64,000 nucleotides of DNA, from NCBI GenBank assembly GCA_020633235.1, contig JACKEA010000002.1, forward strand, positions 744,001 to 808,000, written 5' to 3'. The position numbers were made by a program, and so were the translations under genes. Positions 9,092 through 17,904 of the stretch are shown piece by piece. This DNA is from Polyangiaceae bacterium (lineage in GTDB: Bacteria; Myxococcota_A; Polyangia; Polyangiales; Polyangiaceae). Under the pieces are notes generated by a model. It was not told where the DNA came from, ran no database searches, and was given only the letters and a program-made list of their open reading frames with translations. Numbering within the stretch: position 1 is the first letter of the stretch; each line of letters opens with the position of its first letter.

Positions 9092-9778
9092 CGTTCGGAC
9101 CCGAACGGTCTTCGACCTGCGGCACCCCGGCGCTCGCACCTGGCGCAACGTCATGCCTCCAGTCGTCCTCCGTGCTCCCAAGTTCGTTCGGACCCGACCT
9201 GTTTTTTTTGGCGCGCGGCACCCATGGTCCGACCTCCGACATTCGTTCGGACCCGAACGGTTTTGGGCGTGCGGCACCCGGTCGCACCTGGGCGCTACCT
9301 GCGTGTTGCGTGACGGACCAGCGCGAGTCGGAATGGCGCGGGGTGGTCCGACCGCCGAGATTCGTTCGGATCCGAACGGTTCTCGGCGCGACCGACACCA
9401 CTGCCGAGGGGTGGCGCAAACGTCGTCGTTGCGGCGCGACCGACGGTGGTCCGACGCAAGCGTCACCAGCTCCAGCGCGAGTCGGAATGGCGGGGTGGTC
9501 CGACCGCCGAGATTCGTTCGGATCCGAACGGTTTCGGGCGCGCGGCACCCCGCCTCGCACCTTGTGCGAGTGTCACCGGCTGCAGCGCAAGTCGGGATGG
9601 CGCTCTGAAATTCGTTCGGAACCGAACGGTTCTGCGCGCGCGGCACCCCCCAATCACCGCTGCGGGAGCGCTTGTCCAAACTCCGACATTCGTTCGGAAC
9701 AGAACGGTTCTGGGCGTGCACTGTGGCATGAGTCGCGGCAATGGCGATTCAGCTCCAAAGGTCGTGCGGACCCGAACC
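9092..9778. repeat. cluster of eight palindromic repeats (core CGTTCGGANCCGAACGG)
   Basis: Eight copies begin at 9092, 9185, 9244, 9363, 9515, 9613, 9691 and 9763. Most keep the near-perfect palindrome, and the centre varies as C, T or A. Most are followed by a GGCGCGCGGCACCC-like tail. Two units (about 9320-9400 and 9465-9550) also share about 60 bp upstream, including GTGGTCCGACCGCCGAGATT. Spacing is irregular (59-152 bp), so this is not a CRISPR array. It occupies the 0.9-kb gap between the HNH element and the cNMP-binding gene, where I see no gene. Confidence 0.8.
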
Positions 9779-9929
9779 CTGGGCGCGCCGCGCGCGCCCA
9801 GGGCCGCGACGGGCGTGGAGGGTGGTTCCGCGGCGGAACGACAATCATTCTTTCAGGCTGCGCGGGCGTGCAGGACTCGACAAAAGTCGCTGTACACGCG
9901 ATTGGGAGGTATTGTTCTCCGGCCCTCCC

Positions 9930-10394
9930 ATGAGCGAGCGCGTAGAGCAACTCCGGCAGATCGATCTTTTTGCAGGGCTCAAACAGGAGGCCCTGGAGCT
10001 GATCGCGCGCGTGGCGACGGAAGAGGCGCACGCCACGGGGACCAAGATCTTTCAGCACGGCGACGCGGGGGACAAGCTGTACCTGATCCTCGAAGGCAAG
10101 GTGCGCATCAGTCGCGAAGTGCCCGGCATGGGAGAAGAAGCGCTGGCCGTGTTGGGCGCTGGTGAAGTGTTCGGCGAGATGGCGCTGCTCGATGAATCAC
10201 CGCGCTCCGCCGATGCCCGCGTGCACGATCGCTGCCGCCTGCTCGCGATCCCCAAAGATGGCTTCGACGATCTGCTCTTCTTGCACAAGGATCTCGCCTA
10301 CGAGGTGCTGTGGAGCATCGTGCGGATGCTGCTCGGCCGCCTGCGGGAGACGAACAACAAGCTCACGTTCCTGTCCATCAGCGGAAAATTCTGA
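9930..10394 (+). CDS. cyclic nucleotide-binding domain protein (single CNB domain)
   Basis: From ATG 9930 the product is 154 residues. Longer in-frame starts would read into the repeat cluster and are rejected. It is one CNB/CAP-ED domain: the beta roll carries FQHGDAGDKLYLILEGKVRI (41-60), and the phosphate-binding cassette is FGEMALLDESPRSADA (81-96). The Glu and Arg normally needed for cNMP binding are present. There is no C-terminal HTH, so it is not a CRP-type activator by itself. Small CNB proteins of this kind are common in deltaproteobacteria; the partner is unknown. A Lys/Leu-rich C-terminal helix follows the domain. Confidence 0.85.
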   Translation: MSERVEQLRQIDLFAGLKQEALELIARVATEEAHATGTKIFQHGDAGDKLYLILEGKVRISREVPGMGEEALAVLGAGEVFGEMALLDESPRSADARVHDRCRLLAIPKDGFDDLLFLHKDLAYEVLWSIVRMLLGRLRETNNKLTFLSISGKF

Positions 10395-10478
10395 GTTCCG
10401 CGGGGCAGATGTGGTGAAGTGTAAGCTGTGGAAAATCCCCAGCTTTCCGGCCGGCCGTCCACAAGTTAGGCACAGAAT

Positions 10479-10507
10479 TTGACGGGCCTACACCCGTTCA
10501 GTACTCT
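10479..10507 (+). promoter_or_regulatory. lexA promoter with overlapping LexA box
   Basis: A -35 TTGACG (10479-10484) and a -10 TACTCT (10502-10507) are separated by exactly 17 bp. The LexA box reported for Myxococcus xanthus (CTRHAMRYBYGTTCAGS, from memory) matches 10486-10502 at 13 of 17 positions, including GTTCAG. It lies between the two promoter elements, as expected for autorepression. The -10 ends only 9 nt before the lexA ATG, so the transcript would have almost no leader. Confidence 0.6.
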
Positions 10508-10516
10508 GTCGGGGCC

Positions 10517-11146
10517 ATGCAGGGACTCACCAAGCGCCAAGAGCAGACGCTGGACTTCATCCGCCGTTCCATCCAAGAGCGGGGTTATCCGCCCACCCTT
10601 CGAGAGATCGGTGAGCACATGGGCATCAAGTCCACGAACGGCGTGAACGATCACCTGCGCGCTCTCGAGCGCAAAGGCTATCTCCGCCGCGAGGACATGA
10701 AGAGCCGCGCCCTCAAGCTGGTGGAAGACGCCGTCGCCCAGCCGGACGAGGACGACCTGATCGAGATCCAGGTGCTGGGCCGCGTGGCCGCGGGAGCGCC
10801 GCTCCTGGCGGACGAAAACGTCATCGATACGGTGCGTATCGACAAGATGATGGTGCGCGGCGGACGGGACGTTTTCGGCCTCCGCGTCAGCGGGGATTCG
10901 ATGATCGACGCTGGAATCTTCAGCGGCGACTACATCTTCGTGAAGAAGCAGGCCACCGCGGAGCGGGGCGACATCGTGGTCGCGCTGATCGGCGACGAAG
11001 CCACCGTGAAGTACTACTACCCAGAGCGCGACTACGTCCGCTTCCAGCCGGCCAACGCGCAGATGGCACCCATCCTGGTGCGCGCCACGGACTTCCGCTC
11101 GACCATGCTCCTCGGCAAGGTCATCGGCGTCTTCCGCCGCATCTGA
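10517..11146 (+). CDS. lexA: SOS repressor LexA
   Basis: This 209-residue protein has the full LexA layout. A winged HTH (1-70) is followed by the self-cleavage site Ala92-Gly93 in RVAAGAP. The S24 peptidase dyad is Ser128 (VSGDSM) and Lys165 (EATVKYYYPE). It represses DNA-damage genes until RecA filaments trigger cleavage. The family is usually about 200-230 residues, so this is full length. The upstream promoter carries a probable LexA box, implying autoregulation. No imuB or dnaE2 partner is next to it. Confidence 0.95.
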   Translation: MQGLTKRQEQTLDFIRRSIQERGYPPTLREIGEHMGIKSTNGVNDHLRALERKGYLRREDMKSRALKLVEDAVAQPDEDDLIEIQVLGRVAAGAPLLADENVIDTVRIDKMMVRGGRDVFGLRVSGDSMIDAGIFSGDYIFVKKQATAERGDIVVALIGDEATVKYYYPERDYVRFQPANAQMAPILVRATDFRSTMLLGKVIGVFRRI

Positions 11147-11352
11147 GTCCTCTTGTCGGTCCGCCGCGGAACCTCGCGCCACCGGCCCGGGGTCCGGCAC
11201 CGGTCCATCCTTCCAGGCCCGCCATACCCACGGGTATCGGCCTCGAAAACGGGTGTTGTCGCGGCGTGAGACGGAGTCCGTTGTTGACGGGCTAATCCGC
11301 CCGTTGCTAGCGTCGCGTCAGCGTAAATCGGCTCGTCAGCCGAGGGCGTCGG

Positions 11353-11697
11353 ATGGGCGAAATACAAGGCGAGGCTCGGAAAGAAATGCCAGGGCGGCGC
11401 GGGACTTGGATAGGTGCAGCCGCGGTACTGCTCGTGGCGGTGACCGGGTGTGGAAACACGCTCTATGCCATTCAGGCGAACTCCGCTTCTTCCAAGGTGG
11501 AGGAAGCGAAGGAGCTGGGCGCGGAGAAGTACGCTCCCTACGAGTACTACTACGCAAAAGCGCACCTCGAGAAAGCGGAAACGGAAGCCGCCGAAGCCGA
11601 CTACGGCGACGCTGCAACGCTGGCCGAGACTGCAGAGGAGTACGCGGACAAGGCCATTCGCTTGTCGCGTGAAGCGCATCGTGGAGGGGGTCGCTGA
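11353..11697 (+). CDS. small lipoprotein with DUF4398-like helical domain
   Basis: The product is 114 residues from ATG 11353; ATG 11386 (MPGRRGTW) gives a more typical signal peptide and may be the real start. The signal ends in a lipobox AVTGC with Cys33 (long form). The mature part is an amphipathic alpha-helical hairpin rich in Ala/Glu with a YEYYYAKAHLEKAE segment, as in the DUF4398 family often found before OmpA-like proteins. It overlaps the next start by 1 nt (TGATG), so the two are translationally coupled. An envelope role with the OmpA-like partner is inferred. Confidence 0.75.
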   Translation: MGEIQGEARKEMPGRRGTWIGAAAVLLVAVTGCGNTLYAIQANSASSKVEEAKELGAEKYAPYEYYYAKAHLEKAETEAAEADYGDAATLAETAEEYADKAIRLSREAHRGGGR

Positions 11698-12839
11698 TGC
11701 CGCGTCCGCTTCGAGCATTCGCTCTCGTCATCGCCGTACTGGTGATCGCCTTTGCCGGTTGTGCACAGGCACCCAAGCTGCGCGGTCAAATCGAAGGGCT
11801 GAGCCAGCTCACCAAGCAGGCCGAGCGCAACGGCGCCGTTCGCTGCGCGCCGCGAGAGCTCGCACTGGCCCAGAGCCACTTGAAGTTCGCGGAGATCGAG
11901 CTGGAGCAAGGCTTCGTCTCCAAGGCGCAGAAGCACCTCTGGATCGCGGAGCCCAACGCGCATGCGGCGGTGTTCCTGTCGCCGCCCCAGTATTGCGCGG
12001 AACGCGGTTTCGTGGAGGCTCCCAAGCCAAAGCCGGCTCCGGGAGACCGGGACGGCGACGGCTACCTGGACCCGGAGGATGGCTGTCCGGACGAGCCGGA
12101 GAACTTCAACGGCTACAAGGACGAAGACGGCTGCCCGGATGATCCGGACACGGACGGCGACGGCCTGACGGACTCGGTCGACTCCTGCGTGCTCGAGCCC
12201 GAGGACAAGGACAACTACCTCGACGAGGACGGCTGCCCCGACGTGGACAACGACCTCGACGGCATCCTGGACAGCGCCGACAAGTGCCCGAACGATCCGG
12301 AAGATCCGGACGGCTACCAGGACGAAGACGGCTGTCCCGATCCCGACAACGACAAGGACACGGTTCCGGACGTGAAGGATCAGTGCCCGAACGAAATCGG
12401 CTCGGCCACGAAGGAACCGCTGGGTTGTCCGACCAAGCCCGCGTTGGTGGTGGTGACGGACTGCGAGGTGAAGATCACCCAGCAGATCCACTTCGCCTAC
12501 AACAAGGCCACCATCCGCAAGGAAAGCTACCCGGTGCTCGACGCCGTGGTGGAGGTGCTGGACAAGAACCCCGAGATCAAGATCGAGGTTCAAGGCCACA
12601 CGGACAACCGCGGTAGCGCCGCCTACAACAAGCGGCTGAGCAATCAGCGCGCAGGCTCCGTGATGAAGTACCTGGTGAGCCATGGCGTTTCCGCCAGCCG
12701 GCTCACGTTCAAGGGCTACGGCTTCGATCGGCCCCTGGTGCCCAACACCTCCCCCCAGAACATGGCGCTCAACCGCCGCGTTCAGTTCGTGCGTACCGAA
12801 GGCACCAAGGAAGGCTGCCCGAAGACCGGTAACAACTGA
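11697..12839 (+). CDS. OmpA-family lipoprotein with thrombospondin type-3-like calcium repeats
   Basis: The 380-residue precursor has a signal peptide with lipobox AFAGC (Cys22). A helical DUF4398-like region (about 25-105) resembles its upstream neighbour. Acidic DxDxDG repeats follow (about 118-240, five to six units such as DRDGDGYLDPEDGCPDE), typical of calcium-binding TSP3 motifs. The C-terminal OmpA domain (about 258-370) contains GHTDNRG and NQRAGSVMKYL, which bind peptidoglycan diaminopimelate in the family. It should tether the outer membrane to the cell wall. It is coupled to the small lipoprotein gene. Confidence 0.9.
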   Translation: MPRPLRAFALVIAVLVIAFAGCAQAPKLRGQIEGLSQLTKQAERNGAVRCAPRELALAQSHLKFAEIELEQGFVSKAQKHLWIAEPNAHAAVFLSPPQYCAERGFVEAPKPKPAPGDRDGDGYLDPEDGCPDEPENFNGYKDEDGCPDDPDTDGDGLTDSVDSCVLEPEDKDNYLDEDGCPDVDNDLDGILDSADKCPNDPEDPDGYQDEDGCPDPDNDKDTVPDVKDQCPNEIGSATKEPLGCPTKPALVVVTDCEVKITQQIHFAYNKATIRKESYPVLDAVVEVLDKNPEIKIEVQGHTDNRGSAAYNKRLSNQRAGSVMKYLVSHGVSASRLTFKGYGFDRPLVPNTSPQNMALNRRVQFVRTEGTKEGCPKTGNN

Positions 12840-12935
12840 CTTCGAGAGCCCCCTGACGTGTCGCTGGGGGGCGGCGGCGCCGAACCCCCGAGGCTCCCGC
12901 GACAACCCTGAATACCCCCCTGGAGAACCCATCTC

Positions 12936-14675
12936 GTGCATCGTCGCTCTCTGACTTGGCTCCTCTTCGTTGCCCTCTTCTTGCTCGCGGCCGGCGCCAA
13001 CGCCGCCCCGCGGGACGCCGCAGCCAACAAGAAGATCGACGAGGCCATCAACACTCACTACTTGGCCACCGACTTCGACAAGGCCGAGGGCGTGTTGACC
13101 GGAACGATCAACGCCTGCGGCGACAAGTGCAGCGCCGGCGTCATCGCTCGGGCCTGGATGTACGTCGGCATCGTGCGCGGTAGCGGCAAGCAGGACCAGA
13201 AGGGCGCCGCCGACGCCTTCGCCCAGGCCCTCGCGGCGGACCCCGGCGTGAAGCTCGACGAAGCACTGGCCACGCCGGAAACCAAGAAGGCGTTCTCGGA
13301 AGCTCAGGCCAACGCCGGCGGCAGCACGCCCCCCACCAACAACGGTGGCAACGGCAGCAAGCCGCCCAAGGGCGAAGACGTGGCGGGCACCATGGAGTGC
13401 AGCCCGGAAATCACCGAGGTGCAGACCCGGCGCCCCATCCCGATGAGCTGCACCACGGAGGAAGACGCGGTCAAAGCGGAGCTCCGCTACAAGGAGTTCG
13501 GCGGCGAGAAGTGGAAGACCATCAAGATGGCCAAGCGGGGGGACTTCTTCCAGGCCGAGATCCCCTGCTCCGCGACGATGCTGGCCGGCGCCCTCAAGGT
13601 CTACGTGCGGGCCCACGACGCCTCTGGCGACGTGATCGACACCTTCGGCACCAAGAGCAAGCCCTTCGAGTTCAACATCGTGGGCAAGACCGACGCGGAG
13701 CCGCCGGCGTTCCCGGATCGCGATGCTCCCGCGCGCTGCGCCGAAGAGGTGGAATGCCCGCCGGACTTCCCGGGCTGCAAGAGCGGCGGCGGCGGCACCA
13801 AGGGCTGGGGCGCCAGCTGTGAGAGCACCAGCGAGTGCCAGGGCGGCCTCGCCTGCGTGGACGGCAGCTGCGAAACCGCCCAGAGCTGCGACATCGACGC
13901 GGACTGCCCCAGCGGCAAGTGCAAGGGCGGCGTGTGCCAGTCCGGCGAGGGTCCAAGCGGCCCCTTCAAGAAGAACTGGATCGGCTTCCACGTGGCGCAG
14001 GACCTGGCCATCGTCGGCGGCGACGACGTGTGCTCCCAGGACAGCCAGAACAACAACGGCTTCGCCTGCTTCTACGAGGGCACGGAGAACCAGTACAACT
14101 TCGATCCCCAGCCCGCTCGGGCCAACAAGATCAGCACCGGCATGGCACCCGCCACCACCCGCATCATGCTGAGCTTCGATCGGGTGCTCGGGAAGAACCT
14201 CACCCTCGGCGCCCGCGCGGGCTACGCGCTGAACGGCGGCCCCTCGGCAGGCGACAAGAAGTTCTTGCCCTTCCACGGCGAGGTGCGCATCGGCTACTGG
14301 TTCGGCAAGCAGCCCTTCGCCAAGAAGGGCATCCGCCCCTACGTGGCGGGCGGCGGCGGCATCGCCCAGGTGGACGCCAAGCTCCCGGTCACGGTGGTGG
14401 ACTGCGCACAGGATCCGAACACTGGCGCCTCTCAGGTGGGGACACAGGCGTACACCAACTGCGCGAATGACAGTGGCAGCGGCGCGATCCTGGGCAAGGA
14501 GCAGAAGCTCGACGCCTACAAGAAGCTGGGCCAGAGCTTCGTGAACATCGGCGGCGGCGCCATGTACGCCCTGTCCCCCAGCAGCGGCATCCAGCTCAAC
14601 CTGAACATCATGTTCATGCTGCCCACCTCGGGCACCGTGATCGAGCCGTCCCTCGGCTACGTCTTCGGGCTGTAG
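12936..14675 (+). CDS. secreted outer-membrane beta-barrel protein with Cys-rich middle segment
   Basis: This 579-residue protein starts with GTG and has a clear Sec signal (about 1-23, ending ANAAP). A TPR-like helical part (about 25-120) and a Gly/Asn linker come next. A beta-rich domain (about 150-255) is followed by a disulfide-type Cys-rich segment (about 285-345) with CxSxSECQGGLACVDGSC-like units. The C-terminal 220 residues alternate in the manner of a beta barrel and end in aromatic-rich FGL. I do not recognise a named family. It follows the OmpA-like gene by 96 bp and precedes the acyl-CoA synthetase gene by 21 bp. Confidence 0.75.
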   Translation: MHRRSLTWLLFVALFLLAAGANAAPRDAAANKKIDEAINTHYLATDFDKAEGVLTGTINACGDKCSAGVIARAWMYVGIVRGSGKQDQKGAADAFAQALAADPGVKLDEALATPETKKAFSEAQANAGGSTPPTNNGGNGSKPPKGEDVAGTMECSPEITEVQTRRPIPMSCTTEEDAVKAELRYKEFGGEKWKTIKMAKRGDFFQAEIPCSATMLAGALKVYVRAHDASGDVIDTFGTKSKPFEFNIVGKTDAEPPAFPDRDAPARCAEEVECPPDFPGCKSGGGGTKGWGASCESTSECQGGLACVDGSCETAQSCDIDADCPSGKCKGGVCQSGEGPSGPFKKNWIGFHVAQDLAIVGGDDVCSQDSQNNNGFACFYEGTENQYNFDPQPARANKISTGMAPATTRIMLSFDRVLGKNLTLGARAGYALNGGPSAGDKKFLPFHGEVRIGYWFGKQPFAKKGIRPYVAGGGGIAQVDAKLPVTVVDCAQDPNTGASQVGTQAYTNCANDSGSGAILGKEQKLDAYKKLGQSFVNIGGGAMYALSPSSGIQLNLNIMFMLPTSGTVIEPSLGYVFGL

Positions 14676-14696
14676 CCGCCGGCGCCTGCGGCGTCC

Positions 14697-16469
14697 GTGT
14701 CCCATCACCTCGCGGAGCTGCTCGACGCCCGAGCCCAGAGTGACGCCGTCGCGCTGCGGAGCAAGCGCGACGGCCGCTGGTGCACCACCTCGTGGCGGGA
14801 GTGGGCCGAGGCCAGCCGCGGCCTCGCGGCCGCCCTGATCGACTGCGGCGTGGAGCACGGGGATCGCGTGGCGCTGATGGCGTCCACGCGTGAAGAGTGG
14901 CTGATCGCGGACTTCGGCATCCTGGCCGCGGGCGCCGTGACGGTCCCGGTGTACCCCACGTCCACGGCGGAACAGCTCGGCTTCATCCTCGAGAACAGCG
15001 GCGCTCGCGTGGTGTTCGTCGAGGACGCCGCCCACCTCGAGGCGCTGCGCGCGGCTGCACCGACGAACGTCACCCTCGCCGTCGTGATCTCCGACGTGCC
15101 CAGCCTCGAGCCCGCGGGTCCCATCGCCGTGCGCTCCTATCGCGACTTCCTCGCGAGCGGTCTGGCCCAGCCCGACGAGCGCGTGCGCGAGCGCCAAGCG
15201 CGCATCCGCCCGGAAGATCTGGCCACCATCGTGTACACCTCCGGCACCAGCGGCCCGCCCCGCGGCGCGCGGCTCACGCACCAGAGCTTGCTCCACGAGG
15301 TGCGCGCCCTGTCCGAGGCCGTGGAGCTCGGCCCCGGGGACGAGCAGCTCTTGTTCCTGCCGCTGGCGCACATCTTCGCTCGCGTGGTGGCGCTCACGGC
15401 GGTGGCCGTGGGCCTGCGGACGGCCATTGCCGACGCCATGCACCGGATGATGGAAAGCTTCGCCGAGGTGCGGCCGACGTTCTTCGCCAGCGTGCCGCGC
15501 TTGTACGAGAAAGTGTTCGCCGTCGCCAACGAGAGCGTTTCCGCGGAGGGCCGCGTGAAAGAGCGGCTCTGGCGTTGGGCCGTGAGCATTGGCCTGCAAG
15601 CCTCGCGCGCGCGCCAGCGCGGCGAAGAGCCCTCGGGCCTGCTCGCCGCCCGGCTCCGCTACGCCGAAAAGATCGCCCTCGCCAAGGTGCGCTCCGGTTT
15701 TGGCGGGCGGCTGCGCTTCGCCGTGAGCGGCGGCGCGCCGCTCTCTCCGGAGCTCGCCGAGTGGTTCCACGCCGTGGGCATATTGGTGCTCGAGGGCTAC
15801 GGCCTCACGGAGATTTGCGGCGCGTCCCACGTGAACCGCGCGGGGCGCTATCGCTTCGGCACCGTGGGCCTCCCAGTAGAAGGCGTCGAGGCGCGCGTCG
15901 GTGCGGACGGCGAGGTACTGCTCCGCGGCCCTACCCTCATGCGCGGCTACCACGGGCAGCCGGAGGCCACGGCGGAGGTCCTGGACGCCGACGGCTGGCT
16001 GCACACGGGCGACATTGGCAGCATCGACGCGGACGGCTTCCTCACCATCATCGACCGCAAGAAGGACGTGATCGTCACGGCCGGTGGGAGCAACGTCGCG
16101 CCGCAGAACATCGAGCGCTTGCTCGCCGCGTCGCCCTGGGTCTCCCAGGCGGTGGTGGTCGGCGATCGCCAGCGCTATCTGGTGGCCCTGCTCACGCTGA
16201 ACGCCGCGGCAGCCGAACGCTGGGCCCGCGAGCAGAAGCGCAGCGACGCCCTCGCGGATCTGGCGCACGATCCGGAGCTCCGCGCATTGATCCAGCTGGA
16301 CGTCGACGACGTGAACCGTCGCCTCTCCCGCTTCGAGCGCATCAAGCGCTTCGCCGTCCTCGAGCGCGAGCTCAGCGTGGGCGCGGGCGAGCTCACGGAG
16401 ACGCTGAAGCCTCGCCGCGACAAGATCCGGGAGCGCTACGCCGGGGTCATCGGCGAGCTCTACGAGTGA
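14697..16469 (+). CDS. long-chain acyl-CoA synthetase / AMP-forming ligase
   Basis: The 590-residue protein starts with GTG. It carries the ANL-superfamily motifs in order: A3 phosphate loop VYTSGTSGPPRG (about 178-189), A5 EGYGLTEICG (about 365), A7 TGDIGSIDADG, A8 IDRKKDVIV and the C-terminal region with APQNIE. These enzymes activate fatty acids to acyl-AMP and then acyl-CoA in the cytoplasm. The length and the LxHIFARV segment fit the FadD15/FAA1-like long-chain group. The stop codon is directly back to back with that of the convergent porin gene (TGATCA). Chain-length specificity is not visible. Confidence 0.88.
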   Translation: MSHHLAELLDARAQSDAVALRSKRDGRWCTTSWREWAEASRGLAAALIDCGVEHGDRVALMASTREEWLIADFGILAAGAVTVPVYPTSTAEQLGFILENSGARVVFVEDAAHLEALRAAAPTNVTLAVVISDVPSLEPAGPIAVRSYRDFLASGLAQPDERVRERQARIRPEDLATIVYTSGTSGPPRGARLTHQSLLHEVRALSEAVELGPGDEQLLFLPLAHIFARVVALTAVAVGLRTAIADAMHRMMESFAEVRPTFFASVPRLYEKVFAVANESVSAEGRVKERLWRWAVSIGLQASRARQRGEEPSGLLAARLRYAEKIALAKVRSGFGGRLRFAVSGGAPLSPELAEWFHAVGILVLEGYGLTEICGASHVNRAGRYRFGTVGLPVEGVEARVGADGEVLLRGPTLMRGYHGQPEATAEVLDADGWLHTGDIGSIDADGFLTIIDRKKDVIVTAGGSNVAPQNIERLLAASPWVSQAVVVGDRQRYLVALLTLNAAAAERWAREQKRSDALADLAHDPELRALIQLDVDDVNRRLSRFERIKRFAVLERELSVGAGELTETLKPRRDKIRERYAGVIGELYE

Positions 16470-17720
16470 TCAGAACAAGAGCTGCGCCTGCAGCGTGCCG
16501 GTCATCAGCCAACGCTGGTCGCCGGTCTTCACGGCGCCGGCCTGCATCTTCAGCGTAGTGGTGTGCCCCGAGAGCCAGGTGTTCACGCCGCCGGCGATGC
16601 CCACCACGTCGCCGTCCTTGCCGTTCGCTTCCTTGGAGTCGAACCAATCGAAGAGCACCACGGGCTCGACGATGTCGTAGCGGAAGCCCGCCTCGGCGGC
16701 GACGCCGATACCGCTGAACATGGTGGCCGAGCCCGCGTAGAAGGCGTCCGGCGAGCGGCGGTCGCCGTGGTCGTAGTAGTAGACGTCCACCTGCCCGTTC
16801 GCGCTCATGATCTTCTCCGGGCCGACCGGAATGTCCCAGAACACGTCCCCGGCGGCTGCGACGTAGTCGCTGCGCGAGGCCACCTGGCGCGTGCCGGTGG
16901 CTGGGGCTGCGGCCCACTGCACGTTCAGCTTTCGCTGCCAGTCGAGCGACCCGCCGAGGGAGAGCACCGTCTTCGGCGACACCAGCCCCTCGGGCTTCGG
17001 CTCGAGATAGATGCCGTCGTAGAACATCCCGCCCACGCCCGGGCCGCCCTCGGGATCGAACGCGTTGAGGGTGACGCGCGCGGCCAGCCGAGGCGCGTCG
17101 CTCGGATTCCGAGGGTCCGTCGCCTGGGACCACGCGCTGGCGCCGCTCGTCTTTGCCGCCGGGGTCGCGTCCCCGTGCACGCCGTTGAACACGCCGAGGC
17201 GATACTCGAACACGTTGCCGAAGGGCATCCCGCGCGCCATCACGCCGGTGTCGCGCCAAACCAGGTTGCTGCCGGTGGGATAGCGGATCAAGGCCGCGTG
17301 GTAATCCAGGCCCAGAAGGCTCGTGGCGCCCTGCATGCCGTGGTGGGAAAAGGGCACCAAGATCAGACCCGCCGCCACCTGCAGCGCGTCGCTCACCTCG
17401 TACTCCACGTAAGCGTCCTGGATGAACATGCGGCCGGAAAAATCCCCGCGCCTGCCGAAGTTCGGGTTGTCCGTCTCGATGAAGAAGCTGATCTTCTTCT
17501 CGACCTTGCCGAACACCATCAGGCGAATGCGACGGAGATACATCTCCGTCTCGGTGCCGCCGTCCGGAGCCGCGTCCTGCTGGGCGTTGGCCCAAGCCTG
17601 GAGCAAGCCGCCGATCTTGATGTGATGGTCCTCGTCGCCGATGGTCTGAGCGGCAGCCGCGGGACCCGCGATGAGCAGCGCGCCGAGCGCGCCCAGGGTG
17701 AAAGTGTGGAGACGGTGCAT
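16470..17720 (-). CDS. outer-membrane porin-like protein (phosphate-selective porin O/P type)
   Basis: The protein is 416 residues from the ATG at 17720 (MHRLHTFTLGAL), chosen because a standard signal peptide ending PAAAAQ follows; an upstream start would spoil it. The mature part begins with IKIGGLLQAWANAQ and continues as amphipathic beta strands to a terminal LQAQLLF with the C-terminal Phe typical of outer-membrane barrels. Layout and motifs such as RRIRLMVFGKVEKKISFFIETD resemble OprO/OprP-type porins, so an anion channel is plausible but unproven. A perfect 18-bp palindrome lies 117 bp upstream of the start. Confidence 0.8.
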   Translation of the reverse strand: MHRLHTFTLGALGALLIAGPAAAAQTIGDEDHHIKIGGLLQAWANAQQDAAPDGGTETEMYLRRIRLMVFGKVEKKISFFIETDNPNFGRRGDFSGRMFIQDAYVEYEVSDALQVAAGLILVPFSHHGMQGATSLLGLDYHAALIRYPTGSNLVWRDTGVMARGMPFGNVFEYRLGVFNGVHGDATPAAKTSGASAWSQATDPRNPSDAPRLAARVTLNAFDPEGGPGVGGMFYDGIYLEPKPEGLVSPKTVLSLGGSLDWQRKLNVQWAAAPATGTRQVASRSDYVAAAGDVFWDIPVGPEKIMSANGQVDVYYYDHGDRRSPDAFYAGSATMFSGIGVAAEAGFRYDIVEPVVLFDWFDSKEANGKDGDVVGIAGGVNTWLSGHTTTLKMQAGAVKTGDQRWLMTGTLQAQLLF

Positions 17721-17836
17721 TTCCGAACAGCGTGAGCAAGACGCGAACCAACGGCAAAGCCGGCGCGGCATCCGTCATGTGCACACGAGAAGCGCCGGAG
17801 AGCTCTGGGGGATCGGGCGCCGCGCCGGAGTGCAGC

Positions 17837-17854
17837 GTGTCAACGCGTTGACAC
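17837..17854. promoter_or_regulatory. perfect 18-bp palindrome, candidate repressor operator
   Basis: GTGTCAACGCGTTGACAC is a perfect dyad with a central CG, in the 184-bp gap between the minus-strand porin gene and the end of the DUF2085 gene. The porin start is 117 bp away, so the palindrome may sit in or above its promoter. LacI-family operators have this even-symmetric form, but no such regulator is in the window. Confidence 0.5.
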
Positions 17855-17904
17855 CGCGCCGGCGCGGAAAGCCAAGCCGCTGGCGGCACCGCGGCGCCCC
17901 GACA

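Noticed and set aside
9092..9778. CRISPR array
   Set aside because: Repeat spacing is irregular (59-152 bp), units diverge, flanks between copies are themselves partly repeated, and no cas gene is nearby.
9741..9929. N-terminal extension of the cNMP-binding protein
   Set aside because: The extra 63 codons are encoded by the repeat region and are Arg/Pro-rich; the domain begins right after ATG 9930.
11601..16268. Minus-strand open frame of about 1,550 codons
   Set aside because: It lies antisense to four well-supported genes, has His/Arg/Val-rich composition typical of a GC-skew shadow frame, and shows no domain.
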